Shown: positions 7,375 through 15,367, numbered from the stretch's first letter. The stretch: 23,648 nt of DNA from Acidimicrobiaceae bacterium (GCA_030838025.1 JAUTXM010000460.1:1-23648); one strand, 5' to 3'. Notes: generated from the sequence alone by a model not told the origin. A program made the numbers and translations.

Positions 7375-7695
7375 GTGAAGGATGTGCTCGATGACATCGA
7401 CCGCTGGACCGCCGCCGGGCACCGGGTGGCGCTTGCTCGGGTCGTCGGCCTCGAAGGCTCGGGTCCGCGGGACCCCGGGGCCGCCATGGCCGTGAGCGAT
7501 CACGGCGAAGTGGCCGGATCGGTGTCGGGAGGTTGTGTCGAGGGAGCCGTGGTCAGCGAGGCGCTCGAGGTCCTCTCGGGAGACGGGCAGCCCCGACTGG
7601 TCACCTTCGGCTATTCGGACGACCAGGCCTTCGCCGTGGGCCTGACCTGCGGCGGGACCATTCACGTGTTCATCGAACCGCTGGATCGCTGGTAG
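7375..7695 (+). CDS. XdhC/CoxI-family protein, N-terminal domain only
   Basis: A 106-residue protein matching the N-terminal XdhC/CoxI domain. GHRVALARVVGLEGSGPR is the opening motif and GSVSGGCVEG (48-57, with Cys54) the conserved cysteine motif; CGGTIHVFIEPL closes the domain. XdhC-type proteins bind and modify the molybdenum cofactor (sulfuration) and deliver it to xanthine-dehydrogenase or CO-dehydrogenase-like enzymes in the cytosol. GTG 7375 is preferred because GAGGTG sits 8 bases ahead; GTG 7342 adds 11 residues unlike the family. The Rossmann part found in full-length XdhC is absent here and supplied by the next gene, 10 bases downstream, so the two probably act together. Confidence 0.87.
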   Translation: MKDVLDDIDRWTAAGHRVALARVVGLEGSGPRDPGAAMAVSDHGEVAGSVSGGCVEGAVVSEALEVLSGDGQPRLVTFGYSDDQAFAVGLTCGGTIHVFIEPLDRW

Positions 7696-7705
7696 GGGAG
7701 CCATC

Positions 7706-8545
7706 ATGGCGGGCGAGCTCTACCACGACTTGCGTCAGGCGTTGCGAACATCGGAGCCCGTGGTCCTGGCGACGGTCATCGTCGGACCGCCCGAGCAGCT
7801 GGGCACCACCATGCTCGTCCGGCCGGGGGCCACGCCCGCCGACCCGCCAGTGGCGATAGGGAGCCTGGGTGATCCCGAGCTCGACCGCGTCGTCGAGCGC
7901 GACGCCTTGGGCGAGCTGGAGGTCGGCCGTACGGGGACCCGGCACTACGGCTCCCGAGGAGAGGCGCGCGGCACCGAAGTGTCGGTCTTCATCGAGTCGT
8001 TCGCCCCGCCGCCTCGGATGATCATCTTTGGGGCCGTCGACTTCACGGCGGCGCTCGGCCGGGTGGCCAAGATCCTGGGCTACCAGGTCACGGTGTGCGA
8101 TCCCCGGCCGGTGTTCGCCACCGCAGGCCGATTTCCGATGGCCGACGAGGTCGTGGTCGACTGGCCCAACCGCTATCTGGAGAAGATCGGCGACGAGCTG
8201 GGCCCACGGGACGCAGCCTGCGTGCTGACCCACGACGCCAAGCTGGACGTTCCCGCAATTACCGCGGCGCTGGCCACCCGCGTCGGGTATCTCGGGGTCA
8301 TGGGCAACCGCCGGACCCATACCGAACGCATCGCCCGCCTGCGCGAGGCCGGTGTCGACGATGTCGGCCTGGCCCGGTTGATGGCGCCCATCGGCTTGGA
8401 CATCGGTTCGCGCACCCCGGAGGAGACGGCGCTGTCGATCTGCGCCGAGATCATCTCTCTGCGTACTGGCCACGAAGCGCCCTCGCTGCGCGACCGAGGC
8501 GGCCCAATTCACGCCCGCAGCGTCGGTAGCGACTCGACTATCTGA
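7706..8545 (+). CDS. XdhC/CoxI-family protein with C-terminal Rossmann domain
   Basis: A 279-residue XdhC-family protein. The first 100 residues resemble the N-terminal domain but lack the GGCVEG cysteine motif (IGSLGDPELD occupies that place). The C-terminal XdhC Rossmann domain starts at MIIFGAVDFTAALGRVA (105-121) and includes VLTHDAKLDVPAI, VGYLGVMGNRRTH and APIGLDIGSRTPEETALSI, all typical of the family. Molybdenum-cofactor insertion or sulfuration for a molybdenum hydroxylase is the known role. ATG 7706 follows GGGGAG. The upstream gene carries the missing cysteine, so a two-subunit XdhC is a reasonable reading. No molybdenum hydroxylase gene (cox, xdh) lies in the window, so the client enzyme is unknown. 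Confidence 0.9.
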   Translation: MAGELYHDLRQALRTSEPVVLATVIVGPPEQLGTTMLVRPGATPADPPVAIGSLGDPELDRVVERDALGELEVGRTGTRHYGSRGEARGTEVSVFIESFAPPPRMIIFGAVDFTAALGRVAKILGYQVTVCDPRPVFATAGRFPMADEVVVDWPNRYLEKIGDELGPRDAACVLTHDAKLDVPAITAALATRVGYLGVMGNRRTHTERIARLREAGVDDVGLARLMAPIGLDIGSRTPEETALSICAEIISLRTGHEAPSLRDRGGPIHARSVGSDSTI

Positions 8546-8652
8546 GCCGGCGGCCCGGTGGCCCAGGCGGCCAAGGCGAAGGAGCCCTTGCGCGGCCAAG
8601 CCACCGATGGCAGGGTAGCCAAGCTCACGTCAGACAAGCGAGGAGGCGACGG

Positions 8653-10140
8653 GTGGCGCATCGCTTCGTGCACGTAATGGCCGCGGCCGCGATGACCGCT
8701 GGCGTTATTGGCTCGGCCGGGGGCGCAGCCTCCGCCGCACCGCCCGGGCCGCCGGTGGTCCTGCAGGCCGGGCAGGTGATCCGTCAGGACATACCACCGG
8801 CTCCAGGGTCGGAGCCCGACACCGTGGTGGAGCCCGACGTGGCGGTGTCGCCGCTCGATGCCAACGTCGCCATTGCGGCCGCCCACGATGGGCGCTACCC
8901 CAACGGCGGCGCGGTGGACATCTCCGCTGCGTGGACCCGTGACGGAGGCGCCACCTGGCACCACGCACCGATTCAGGGGGTGACGACCGCCGCCGGTGGG
9001 CCGTACGAGCGCATATCGGACCCCGTCGTGGCATTCGGGCCGGACGGGACGGCCTACCTCTCGGTCCTGCCTTTGGACATCTCCTCGTGCCCGTCCGCGG
9101 TTGCTGTGTTGCGATCCATGGACGGGGGCCAAACGTGGGGGCCACCCTCGTATGTCGACCAGAGCTCGTCCTGCGATTATTCCGAAGACAAGGATTGGAT
9201 CGTCGTGGACTCGTCGAAAACGAGCCCACACTACGGACGCGTCTACGTGTTCTGGACGCCATTCCTGGCATCTGGCATCAACTTTTTGGGGGCACCCCAG
9301 GCCGTGCGCTGGTCCGACGATCACGGAGATACCTGGAGTTCCACGTCCTATGTCACGGCGACCAACCACGACACTCAGAACTCCCAGCCCATGATCCTCG
9401 CCAACGGCACCATCGTGGACACGTACTACGACTACGGCCTGGCCGAGCGGACACCCGATCTCGCGCCCGGAGGCAACCCCGAATCCCCGCGCCTGAGGGC
9501 CAAGCTCCGTCGCGCAGCCGCGCTGGCGGGCGCCAACCCGGCCTGGCCGATCTTGGCCGCACGATCGGCCGATGGCGGACTGACCTGGCAGCCCGTCGGC
9601 CAGGTGACCGACAACGCCATCGACACCCTGCCGGACGTGCGTTGCTGCCTCTTCGCGGCCGACGTCGACCAGGTGACCCAAGTCATGTATGTCGCCTGGT
9701 TGAGTTCGGGTCCCGGAGTTACCGATCCGCTGCTCATCTCGTCGTCGCGCGACGGCCAAGCGTGGTCTACTCCGGTGTCGGTTTCCCGGGGCGACGGTCG
9801 CGGTGTTCAGCGCGTCAATGCCGACGTGGTCGCTCGCGCGGGGGCGGTCTACGTGTCCTACGGCACCCGAACCCAGCCCGGGTCCAACGGGGGTTTCGTC
9901 CAGCAGCAGTTGTCGGTCTCGCACGACGGTGGAGCGTCGTTCGCCTCGCCGATGTCGATTGGGCAGCGCTCGGTGCTGCGATACGCGGCGCAATCGGCTG
10001 GCTTCTTTCCGGGCGACTACATCGGAATGGCCCTTGCGCCCAGTCGCCTGTACGTGGTCTGGGCCCGGTCCTCCCCACCCCCGACCTCGTCCACCTCGCC
10101 CTACCACCAGGTGATCGACGGGGCGACGCTGCGACCTTAG
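8653..10140 (+). CDS. Exported Asp-box (sialidase-like propeller) protein
   Basis: A 495-residue secreted protein. The first 29 residues form a signal peptide ending in GGAASA-A. Asp-box motifs (Ser-x-Asp-x-Gly-x-Thr-Trp) recur along the chain: TRDGGATW (95), SMDGGQTW (155), SDDHGDTW (221), SADGGLTW (305), a shortened SRDGQAW (365) and SHDGGASF (423), as expected of a six-bladed propeller. This fold occurs in sialidases and in many non-enzymatic secreted proteins. I see no clear sialidase FRIP motif, so sialidase activity should not be assumed. A Cys-Cys pair (331-332) and CPS/CDY cysteines may form disulfides outside the cell. GTG 8653 is fixed by AGGAGG at 8641-8646. It appears to be a single-gene unit. 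Confidence 0.82.
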   Translation: MAHRFVHVMAAAAMTAGVIGSAGGAASAAPPGPPVVLQAGQVIRQDIPPAPGSEPDTVVEPDVAVSPLDANVAIAAAHDGRYPNGGAVDISAAWTRDGGATWHHAPIQGVTTAAGGPYERISDPVVAFGPDGTAYLSVLPLDISSCPSAVAVLRSMDGGQTWGPPSYVDQSSSCDYSEDKDWIVVDSSKTSPHYGRVYVFWTPFLASGINFLGAPQAVRWSDDHGDTWSSTSYVTATNHDTQNSQPMILANGTIVDTYYDYGLAERTPDLAPGGNPESPRLRAKLRRAAALAGANPAWPILAARSADGGLTWQPVGQVTDNAIDTLPDVRCCLFAADVDQVTQVMYVAWLSSGPGVTDPLLISSSRDGQAWSTPVSVSRGDGRGVQRVNADVVARAGAVYVSYGTRTQPGSNGGFVQQQLSVSHDGGASFASPMSIGQRSVLRYAAQSAGFFPGDYIGMALAPSRLYVVWARSSPPPTSSTSPYHQVIDGATLRP

Positions 10141-10147
10141 GAGCCTG

Positions 10148-10186
10148 CCCAAGATCTGTCCCCAAGATGTGTCCCTAGGATCTTTC
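10148..10186. repeat. Three imperfect 13-bp direct repeats
   Basis: CCCAAGATCTGTC (10148-10160), CCCAAGATGTGTC (10161-10173) and CCTAGGATCTTTC (10174-10186) lie head to tail, starting 7 bases after the Asp-box gene stop and ending 63 bases before the SnoaL-like gene. The outer copies also contain complementary AAGATC and GATCTT. An operator for the downstream gene is possible; nothing proves it. Confidence 0.8.
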
Positions 10187-10249
10187 CCAGCCATGGATGA
10201 TCTGAACGGTGGCCCTGCGTCGAAGACGAGGCAGGCTGACTAAGGAGGA

Positions 10250-10645
10250 ATGGTGGGAGCAGCGGAGAATGAGGCCCGTATTCGCGGGGCGTACGAGGCA
10301 TTCAACGTGGGCGACATCGCCACCCTGCTCGACGTGTTCGACGAGGACATCGTGTGGCACTTTCCGGGCAACAGCAAGCTGGCGGGAGAACACATCGGCC
10401 GCGACGACACCATGGCCTTCCTTGGTGCGTACGGCGCGGCGGGCGGGGGAACCTTCCACGCCACCGTCATCGACGTGGTCGCCCGCGAGGATCTGGTCGC
10501 CGGATGGGCCAGGGACACGGCGTCGGTCGACGGCAAGACGCTCGACGTGCGAGCGGTCGTCATGTTCGCCATGCGCGACGGCAAGGTGATCGAGGCCTGG
10601 CACCACTTCGAGGACCTCTACGGCCTCGACACCTTCCTTCAGTAG
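10250..10645 (+). CDS. SnoaL-like / NTF2-fold small protein
   Basis: A 131-residue cytosolic protein with the SnoaL-like pattern: an N-terminal helix (NEARIRGAYEAFNVGDIATL), then DVFDEDIVWHFPG, where the Trp-His-x-Pro-Gly strand is characteristic, and C-terminal strands ending VMFAMRDGKVIEAWHHFED. Members form a cone-shaped pocket and include polyketide cyclases, limonene-epoxide-hydrolase relatives, delta-5-3-ketosteroid-isomerase relatives and many unknowns. The chemistry cannot be assigned. A strong TAAGGAGG lies at 10241-10248; ATG 10250 is only one base from it and GTG 10253 four bases, so the true start may be the GTG. A large perfect hairpin follows the stop, so it is probably a single-gene unit. 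Confidence 0.82.
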   Translation: MVGAAENEARIRGAYEAFNVGDIATLLDVFDEDIVWHFPGNSKLAGEHIGRDDTMAFLGAYGAAGGGTFHATVIDVVAREDLVAGWARDTASVDGKTLDVRAVVMFAMRDGKVIEAWHHFEDLYGLDTFLQ

Positions 10646-10669
10646 GCGCCGCGCCACCGAGGAGCGCCC

Positions 10670-10715
10670 TTTGTTAGCACTACATGACCGCTCACGGTCA
10701 TGTAGTGCTAACAGA
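10670..10715. terminator. Perfect 19-bp-arm hairpin, probable terminator or palindromic element
   Basis: TGTTAGCACTACATGACCG (10672-10690) and its exact complement at 10695-10713 flank a CTCA loop; a T-G and a T-A pair extend the stem to 10670-10715. The arms are much less GC-rich than the surroundings. It lies 25 bases after the SnoaL-like stop and 80 bases before the GMC gene. No T-run follows on either strand, so if it ends transcription it does so without the usual U-tract, as proposed for some actinobacterial terminators. Confidence 0.6.
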
Positions 10716-10780
10716 CACCCCGGGAGGGCCCGCGAGTATCCGAAAGTAACGTATCGGGCTCCTCGCGAGGCGGTGATGGC

Positions 10781-10786
10781 TACCCT
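10781..10786 (+). promoter_or_regulatory. Possible -10 element for leaderless GMC transcript
   Basis: TACCCT ends 8 bases before GTG 10795, the spacing expected if transcription starts at the start codon itself, as often happens in actinobacteria. There is no Shine-Dalgarno sequence before this GTG, which fits. No convincing -35 is seen. A 10-bp palindrome CCTCGCGAGG (10761-10770) lies just upstream. Confidence 0.3.
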
Positions 10787-10794
10787 CTAGCCTG

Positions 10795-12534
10795 GTGAGC
10801 ACAACAGGTTCGCCCGATGCGGCCGAGGACTTCGACGTCGTCGTCGTCGGGTCGGGATTCGGGGCGTCTGTGGTCGCCTACCGGCTCGCCGAGGCCGGCG
10901 AACGGGTGTGCGTGCTCGAACGAGGGCGCCCGTATCCCCCCGGCTCCTTCCCCCGCGACCCGAGGGGGCTGGCCAACAACCTGTGGGACCCCAGCACCGG
11001 CATGTACGGACTGTTCGACATCTGGGCGTTCAAAGGCATCGAGAGCGTGGTGTCGAGCGGCCTAGGGGGCGGCTCGCTCATTTACGCCAACGTCTTCATC
11101 CGCAAGGACGAGCACTGGTTTGTCGACGAGGCCCTCCCCGGAGGTGGCTACGAACGCTGGCCCATCGACCGGGCCCTGCTCGACCCCCACTACGACGCCG
11201 TCGAAAAGATGCTCGACCTGCAGCGCTATCCCTTCGACGTGGCGCCGTACAACCAGACCCCGAAGACCATCGCCATGCGGGACGCAGCCGAGACCCTCGG
11301 ACTCGACTGGATGCTGCCGGAACTGGCGGTCAGCTTTCGCAGCCCGGGCGACGCACCGGTACCCGGAGTTCCACTTCTCGAGGCCCACCCCAACTTGCAC
11401 AACCGACCCCGGGAGACCTGCCGGTTGTGCGGCGAATGCGACGCCGGGTGCAACTACGGGGCCAAGAACACCCTCGATTACACCTACCTGTCCCGGGCCA
11501 AGGACCACGGCGCCGAGATCCGCACGCTTTCGGAGGTGCGATCGCTGGAGCCGCTCGACGGCCCTGGCGGCGGCCCCTCGGGCTACCAGGTGACCTATGT
11601 GTCCCACCACCCCGACGAGGATCGCATGCCGGTCCCGACCAGCCAGCTGCCGACCACGACGATCAAGGCCCGCAGGGTGGTTCTCGGGGCCGGGACGTTC
11701 GGCACGACCTACCTGTTGCTCCGCAACCGGGCTGCCTTACCCCGATTGTCGGCCGCCATCGGGACCAGGTTCTCGGGCAACGGCGACGTGTTGTCGGCCA
11801 TCGTGGACGCCCATACCCAGGTCAGTGGCCACCGCCTGCCCCGACACCTCGATCCCAGCATCGGTCCGGTCATCACCAGCGCCATCCGGATGCCGGACAG
11901 CCATGACGGCACCGGCGCCACCGGCCGCGGCTTCTATGTCGAGGACGGCGGTGTCCCGGCATTCCTCGACTGGGTGGCCGAGTCGGCCGGGGCCATCAGC
12001 CTGGCCGGGCGGGCCGCCAGTTTCCTCGGCAAGCGCCTGGTGGCGCATCTGAGCGGCCATCCTCGTAACCACATCAGCACCGACGTTTCCAAGCTGCTGG
12101 GTGGCGGCCAGGTGTCGTCGACGATGTTGCCCACCCTCGCCATGGGCCGCGACATCCCAGACGGGGTGATGCGGTTACGCGAAGGCGGCCTCGACCTCGA
12201 CTGGACCAGCCGGACCTCGGAGGCCTATTTCGACCGGGTGCAGAACACGATCGAAAGCATCGCCTCTGCCCTCGGGGGCAAGCTGCTCAACACGCCGATG
12301 TGGTTGTTCAAGCGGGTGATCACCGTCCACGGTCTGGGCGGCTGTCCCATGGCGACCAGCGACCAGGACGGGGTGGTCGACATCGACGGTGAAGTGTTCC
12401 ATTACCCCGGCCTCTACGTGGTCGACGGGGCGGCCATGCCCGGCCCGGTCGGTCCCAATCCTTGGTTCACCATCGCGGCCTTTGCCGATCATGTGGCCGA
12501 CCGCATCCTCTCGACTGCGGTGGTAGCGCCATGA
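10795..12534 (+). CDS. GMC-family oxidoreductase, cholesterol-oxidase (ChoD)-like
   Basis: A 579-residue FAD enzyme. FDVVVVGSGFGASVVAYRLA (13-32) is the dinucleotide-binding fold, SSGLGGGSLIYANVF (87-101) the second GMC flavin motif. Cys209, Cys212, Cys215 and Cys219 (CRLCGECDAGC) form a four-cysteine cluster typical of the ChoD-like branch and suited to metal or iron-sulfur binding. Near the C-terminus VHGLGGCPMA gives His512 and GPNPWFT gives Asn555, the usual GMC catalytic pair. No signal peptide, so probably cytosolic or membrane-associated. Such enzymes oxidise an alcohol of a sterol or other bulky lipid; the substrate here is unproven. GTG 10795 lacks a ribosome site and may be leaderless. 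The stop overlaps the next start by 4 bases (ATGA). Confidence 0.88.
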   Translation: MSTTGSPDAAEDFDVVVVGSGFGASVVAYRLAEAGERVCVLERGRPYPPGSFPRDPRGLANNLWDPSTGMYGLFDIWAFKGIESVVSSGLGGGSLIYANVFIRKDEHWFVDEALPGGGYERWPIDRALLDPHYDAVEKMLDLQRYPFDVAPYNQTPKTIAMRDAAETLGLDWMLPELAVSFRSPGDAPVPGVPLLEAHPNLHNRPRETCRLCGECDAGCNYGAKNTLDYTYLSRAKDHGAEIRTLSEVRSLEPLDGPGGGPSGYQVTYVSHHPDEDRMPVPTSQLPTTTIKARRVVLGAGTFGTTYLLLRNRAALPRLSAAIGTRFSGNGDVLSAIVDAHTQVSGHRLPRHLDPSIGPVITSAIRMPDSHDGTGATGRGFYVEDGGVPAFLDWVAESAGAISLAGRAASFLGKRLVAHLSGHPRNHISTDVSKLLGGGQVSSTMLPTLAMGRDIPDGVMRLREGGLDLDWTSRTSEAYFDRVQNTIESIASALGGKLLNTPMWLFKRVITVHGLGGCPMATSDQDGVVDIDGEVFHYPGLYVVDGAAMPGPVGPNPWFTIAAFADHVADRILSTAVVAP

Positions 12535-13256
12535 CGGCACCAGCCACTGGCGTCGGCGAAGGCACCGCCTCCGGCTCCGGCGTCGTGAAACCCAAGTACC
12601 ACCTTCAGTTCACCGAGGAGATGAAGGGTTTCTTCACCTTCGACGAGGCCGATTACCAGCGGGGCTTCGAGCGGGGGCGCGCCACGGGCTCGGCGGTGAT
12701 GTTCCACCTCACCATCGGCACGGACGACACCTACGCCTTCATTGCCGACCCCAGCCACGTGGCCCCGGCCGCGGGGTACGTCGAGAGCGATGTCCTCGGC
12801 GGCCGGCGTCCCGTCGAGCGGGGCGTGTTCAACCTGTTCGTGGACGCAGGCGAGGTCAACGGCGAGCCGGCGCGCCACATGCTGTATCGGCTGTGGTTCA
12901 CCGACGCGGTCGGCCACCCGCTCACCCTCACGGGGTTCAAGGACATCCGCCATCCCGTCGGCGCCCTCTCGCAGTTCAGCGATGTCTGGGGCGAGACAAC
13001 CACCCTCTACACCACGATCCTGGCCGGCCACGTCGAGGCGGCGGACGACCACGCGGCGGCGGTCATCGGGGCCGGCATCATCCACATCCTGCCCTTCGAC
13101 TTCGCTCGTCAGTTGACCACCTTCAGGGTCAAGGGGGTGGCGCTGTCGGGGCGATGGAAGGCCTTCCAGGCGTTCGGCGCCCTGTTCATGGGCCAGCTGT
13201 GGGAAGTTTTTCAGCCCCGGCTCCCCTGGGTCCGACGTGGGCGCAGCCGACGCTGA
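12531..13256 (+). CDS. GMC-associated accessory protein (stand-alone domain)
   Basis: A 241-residue protein whose ATG overlaps the GMC stop by 4 bases, so the two are translationally coupled. The body runs LQFTEEMKGFFTFDEADYQR, MFHLTIGTDDTYAFIADPSH, ESDVLGGRRPVERGVFNLFV, MLYRLWFTDAVGHPLTLTGF and ILPFDFARQLTTFRVKG. From memory this pattern occurs as an internal segment of large bacterial proteins that also contain a GMC oxidoreductase and an alpha/beta hydrolase; I cannot give a Pfam name. It has no signal peptide, no clear transmembrane helix and no obvious catalytic motif, so a lipid-binding, scaffold or chaperone role for the oxidoreductase is a guess. It is beta-rich in appearance. Upstream in-frame starts would lie inside the GMC gene and are not favoured. 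Confidence 0.75.
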   Translation: MTAPATGVGEGTASGSGVVKPKYHLQFTEEMKGFFTFDEADYQRGFERGRATGSAVMFHLTIGTDDTYAFIADPSHVAPAAGYVESDVLGGRRPVERGVFNLFVDAGEVNGEPARHMLYRLWFTDAVGHPLTLTGFKDIRHPVGALSQFSDVWGETTTLYTTILAGHVEAADDHAAAVIGAGIIHILPFDFARQLTTFRVKGVALSGRWKAFQAFGALFMGQLWEVFQPRLPWVRRGRSRR

Positions 13257-13297
13257 GTGCCTGAGCGTCTGAGCCCCCAGCCCGCGAGGAGCCGTCT

Positions 13298-14773
13298 ATG
13301 CCCGACATCCGCTACGTGTGTCTCTCCGATCTTCACTTCGGCGCGGAGAACAGCATCCTCAGCCACTTGAAGGACGACCACGTCACGGTGGACCCGGCCA
13401 AGGCCAGCTCCGTGCTGGACGCGCTGGTCGCGGTCCTGAAGACGCTCATCGACGGCAACGAGGACCAAACCCGCAAGCCCACCTTGATCCTGAACGGTGA
13501 CATCCTCGAGTTGGCGCTGGCCAGCGACAACGTGGCGCTGATGGTGTTCGAGTTGTTCCTCGACCGCATCTTTCCCAGCGGGGCCGAGCCGCTGTTCGAT
13601 CCCACGGTCCTGTATCAGCCCGGCAACCACGACCATCACCTCTGGGAGACCGCCCGCGAGCGCCAGTACGCCAACCTGCTCGATACCCTCGAGCCCGACG
13701 ACGTGCTCCCCGTGCCCTGGCACGGCACGTCCCTCTACTACCTCGAGGATTCCCGGCCGGTGCACTCCGAGCTGCTCGAGGAACTGGCGAAGCGACGGCC
13801 CCACGACCAAGCGATCACGTTCCGGGTGTCGTATCCCAACCTGGGGCTGCGCTCGAAGGACCAGAAGACATCGGTGGTCTTTCACCACGGCCACAACGTG
13901 GAATCCATCTACCACTTGATGACGACACTCAAGGACTTCGTGTTCCCCGGTCGCCCGCCCGCTACCGAGGTGTGGGACATCGAAGCCGAGAACTTTGCTT
14001 GGATCGACTTCTTCTGGTCGACCCTCGGCCGATCGGGAGACGTGGGCGAGCAGGTCGGACTGGTGTACGACATGCTCCAGGACGACCACGCCATCCAAAG
14101 GCTGGCCGGCAACCTGGCCGACGGGATCGCCACTCGGGTCGCCCGCAGAGGCGTCCTCATGAAGTGTCGCTGGCTGCTGAAGGCGGTTCTCCACAAGGTG
14201 CTGAGCTTCGTGGCATCCAAGGTGGCGGCCTCCGAGCGCCGGATCCCGAAGGTGCCACTGAGCGAGAAGTCCCGGATCGGCATGCTGGCGTACCTAAGTG
14301 GCCCGCTGACCCTGCAACTGGCCGCGGAGGCCCCCAACAAGGATCGCCGGCTGCCGGAGCACGTCAAGTTCATCTTCGGCCACACCCACAAGCCGTTCGT
14401 CGAGAGCACGCAACTTGATCGAGGGTTGGCCAACCCGGTGCGGATCTTCAACAGCGGCGGCTGGGTGGTGGACACCAAGGAGGTCGAACCGTTTCACGGG
14501 GCCAACTTGGTGCTCCTCGACGACGACCTCGAGGTGGCGTGCATCCGCCTGTTCAACCAGGCGACGGACGCCGCCCAGTACCGGGTCCGGCTCGACGACG
14601 GGCTGCCGGCTGAACAGGGGCCGTTCTACCAACACCTGTCAGAACTGGTCCGGCCCGACGACGACGTGTGGAAGAACTTCTCCCAGGCCGTGGCGGCCTT
14701 GGTCACCGAGCGCGCCAACTCTCTGACCGACATCATCGATCACGCCTTCGACACCCGGACGACCGCGTCGTGA
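13298..14773 (+). CDS. Calcineurin-like metallophosphoesterase
   Basis: A 491-residue protein with the full metal-binding set of the calcineurin-like superfamily: SDLHFG (Asp11, His13), LNGDILE (Asp68), PGNHDHH (Asn110, His111), VFHHGHN (His197/His199) and FGHTHKP (His362, His364). It is longer than typical members; the insert between the fourth and fifth motifs (about 200-350) is helical with a mildly hydrophobic stretch around 290-310 that may touch the membrane. No signal peptide. Substrates in this superfamily range from nucleotides to phospholipids, so the substrate cannot be assigned. GAGGAG precedes ATG 13298. The gene follows the accessory gene by 41 bases, so it is likely in the same transcript as the GMC oxidoreductase. 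Confidence 0.88.
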   Translation: MPDIRYVCLSDLHFGAENSILSHLKDDHVTVDPAKASSVLDALVAVLKTLIDGNEDQTRKPTLILNGDILELALASDNVALMVFELFLDRIFPSGAEPLFDPTVLYQPGNHDHHLWETARERQYANLLDTLEPDDVLPVPWHGTSLYYLEDSRPVHSELLEELAKRRPHDQAITFRVSYPNLGLRSKDQKTSVVFHHGHNVESIYHLMTTLKDFVFPGRPPATEVWDIEAENFAWIDFFWSTLGRSGDVGEQVGLVYDMLQDDHAIQRLAGNLADGIATRVARRGVLMKCRWLLKAVLHKVLSFVASKVAASERRIPKVPLSEKSRIGMLAYLSGPLTLQLAAEAPNKDRRLPEHVKFIFGHTHKPFVESTQLDRGLANPVRIFNSGGWVVDTKEVEPFHGANLVLLDDDLEVACIRLFNQATDAAQYRVRLDDGLPAEQGPFYQHLSELVRPDDDVWKNFSQAVAALVTERANSLTDIIDHAFDTRTTAS

Positions 14774-14809
14774 TCGCGCCGGACTCCGACGATTGCTGAG
14801 GAGGGGCTC

Positions 14810-15238
14810 ATGGGCCAGGTGGGTATCAACGACGAGCGTTCGGAGCGATTGCTCCGGCAAGCCCTGCTAGGTATCTCCGTGGCGACCGTCGCCTCCGGTG
14901 GCTTGCAGATCGTGGCTCCGGGACTCGTGCTTCGGCAACTGGATGCGGCGCGTGCCGACACCGACCGTCATCTCTTTGCGACCGTCGGCATGTTCATGGT
15001 GGTGGTCGGCGGCCTCCTGGCTCACGACCTGGTTCGCCATGACGACGATCCGACGGTGCTCCTCTGGGCTGGGCTGCAGAAGGTTGGCGCCGCGGGAGCG
15101 GTCGCGATCGGCGTTCGGCACGGTGTGTTCGCCCGCCGGGCATTGGCTGTGGCGGGGTTCGATGCCATTTCGGGGCTGGGCTGCCTGGCGTACCGAACTC
15201 GGGTTCGCCGCACGCGTCCGAGTATCCCCGTCAGATAG
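14810..15238 (+). CDS. Small four-helix membrane protein, unknown
   Basis: A 142-residue protein with about four hydrophobic segments: LGISVATVASGGLQIVAPGL, LFATVGMFMVVVGGLLA, LLWAGLQKVGAAGAVAIGV and ALAVAGFDAISGLGCLAY. The N-terminus is charged and amphipathic, the C-terminus Arg-rich, pointing to an inside C-terminus. It resembles small DoxX/DUF4345-like membrane proteins in layout, but I cannot assign a family. ATG 14810 follows GAGGAGG. It comes 36 bases after the metallophosphoesterase gene and is probably the last gene of that unit, converging with the DUF1772 gene; both ends of the converging units are small four-helix membrane proteins. Confidence 0.75.
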   Translation: MGQVGINDERSERLLRQALLGISVATVASGGLQIVAPGLVLRQLDAARADTDRHLFATVGMFMVVVGGLLAHDLVRHDDDPTVLLWAGLQKVGAAGAVAIGVRHGVFARRALAVAGFDAISGLGCLAYRTRVRRTRPSIPVR

Positions 15239-15341
15239 CGCGCCGTTTCTCTGGGCTACGTAGGTTTCTCATGGCTTGTTATGGTCGTCCAGCGCTGTAG
15301 GTCGCCCTGCGAGACACAAACAGCCACCACACGCAGCCAGC

Positions 15342-15363
15342 GCCGAACGCGAGCCGAACGCGA
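15342..15363. repeat. 11-bp tandem duplication
   Basis: GCCGAACGCGA occurs twice head to tail (15342-15352 and 15353-15363), directly before the stop of the minus-strand DUF1772 gene. The 129-base convergent gap 15239-15367 otherwise shows no strong hairpin with a T-run. Confidence 0.85.
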
Positions 15364-15367
15364 GAGG

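Noticed and set aside
8653..10140. Reading the Asp-box protein as a true sialidase
   Set aside because: Asp-boxes mark the propeller fold only; I cannot find the FRIP arginine motif or a nucleophilic tyrosine context.
8509..10194. 561-codon open frame on the minus strand
   Set aside because: Mirror of the Asp-box gene, which has a signal peptide, repeated Asp-boxes and a strong ribosome site.
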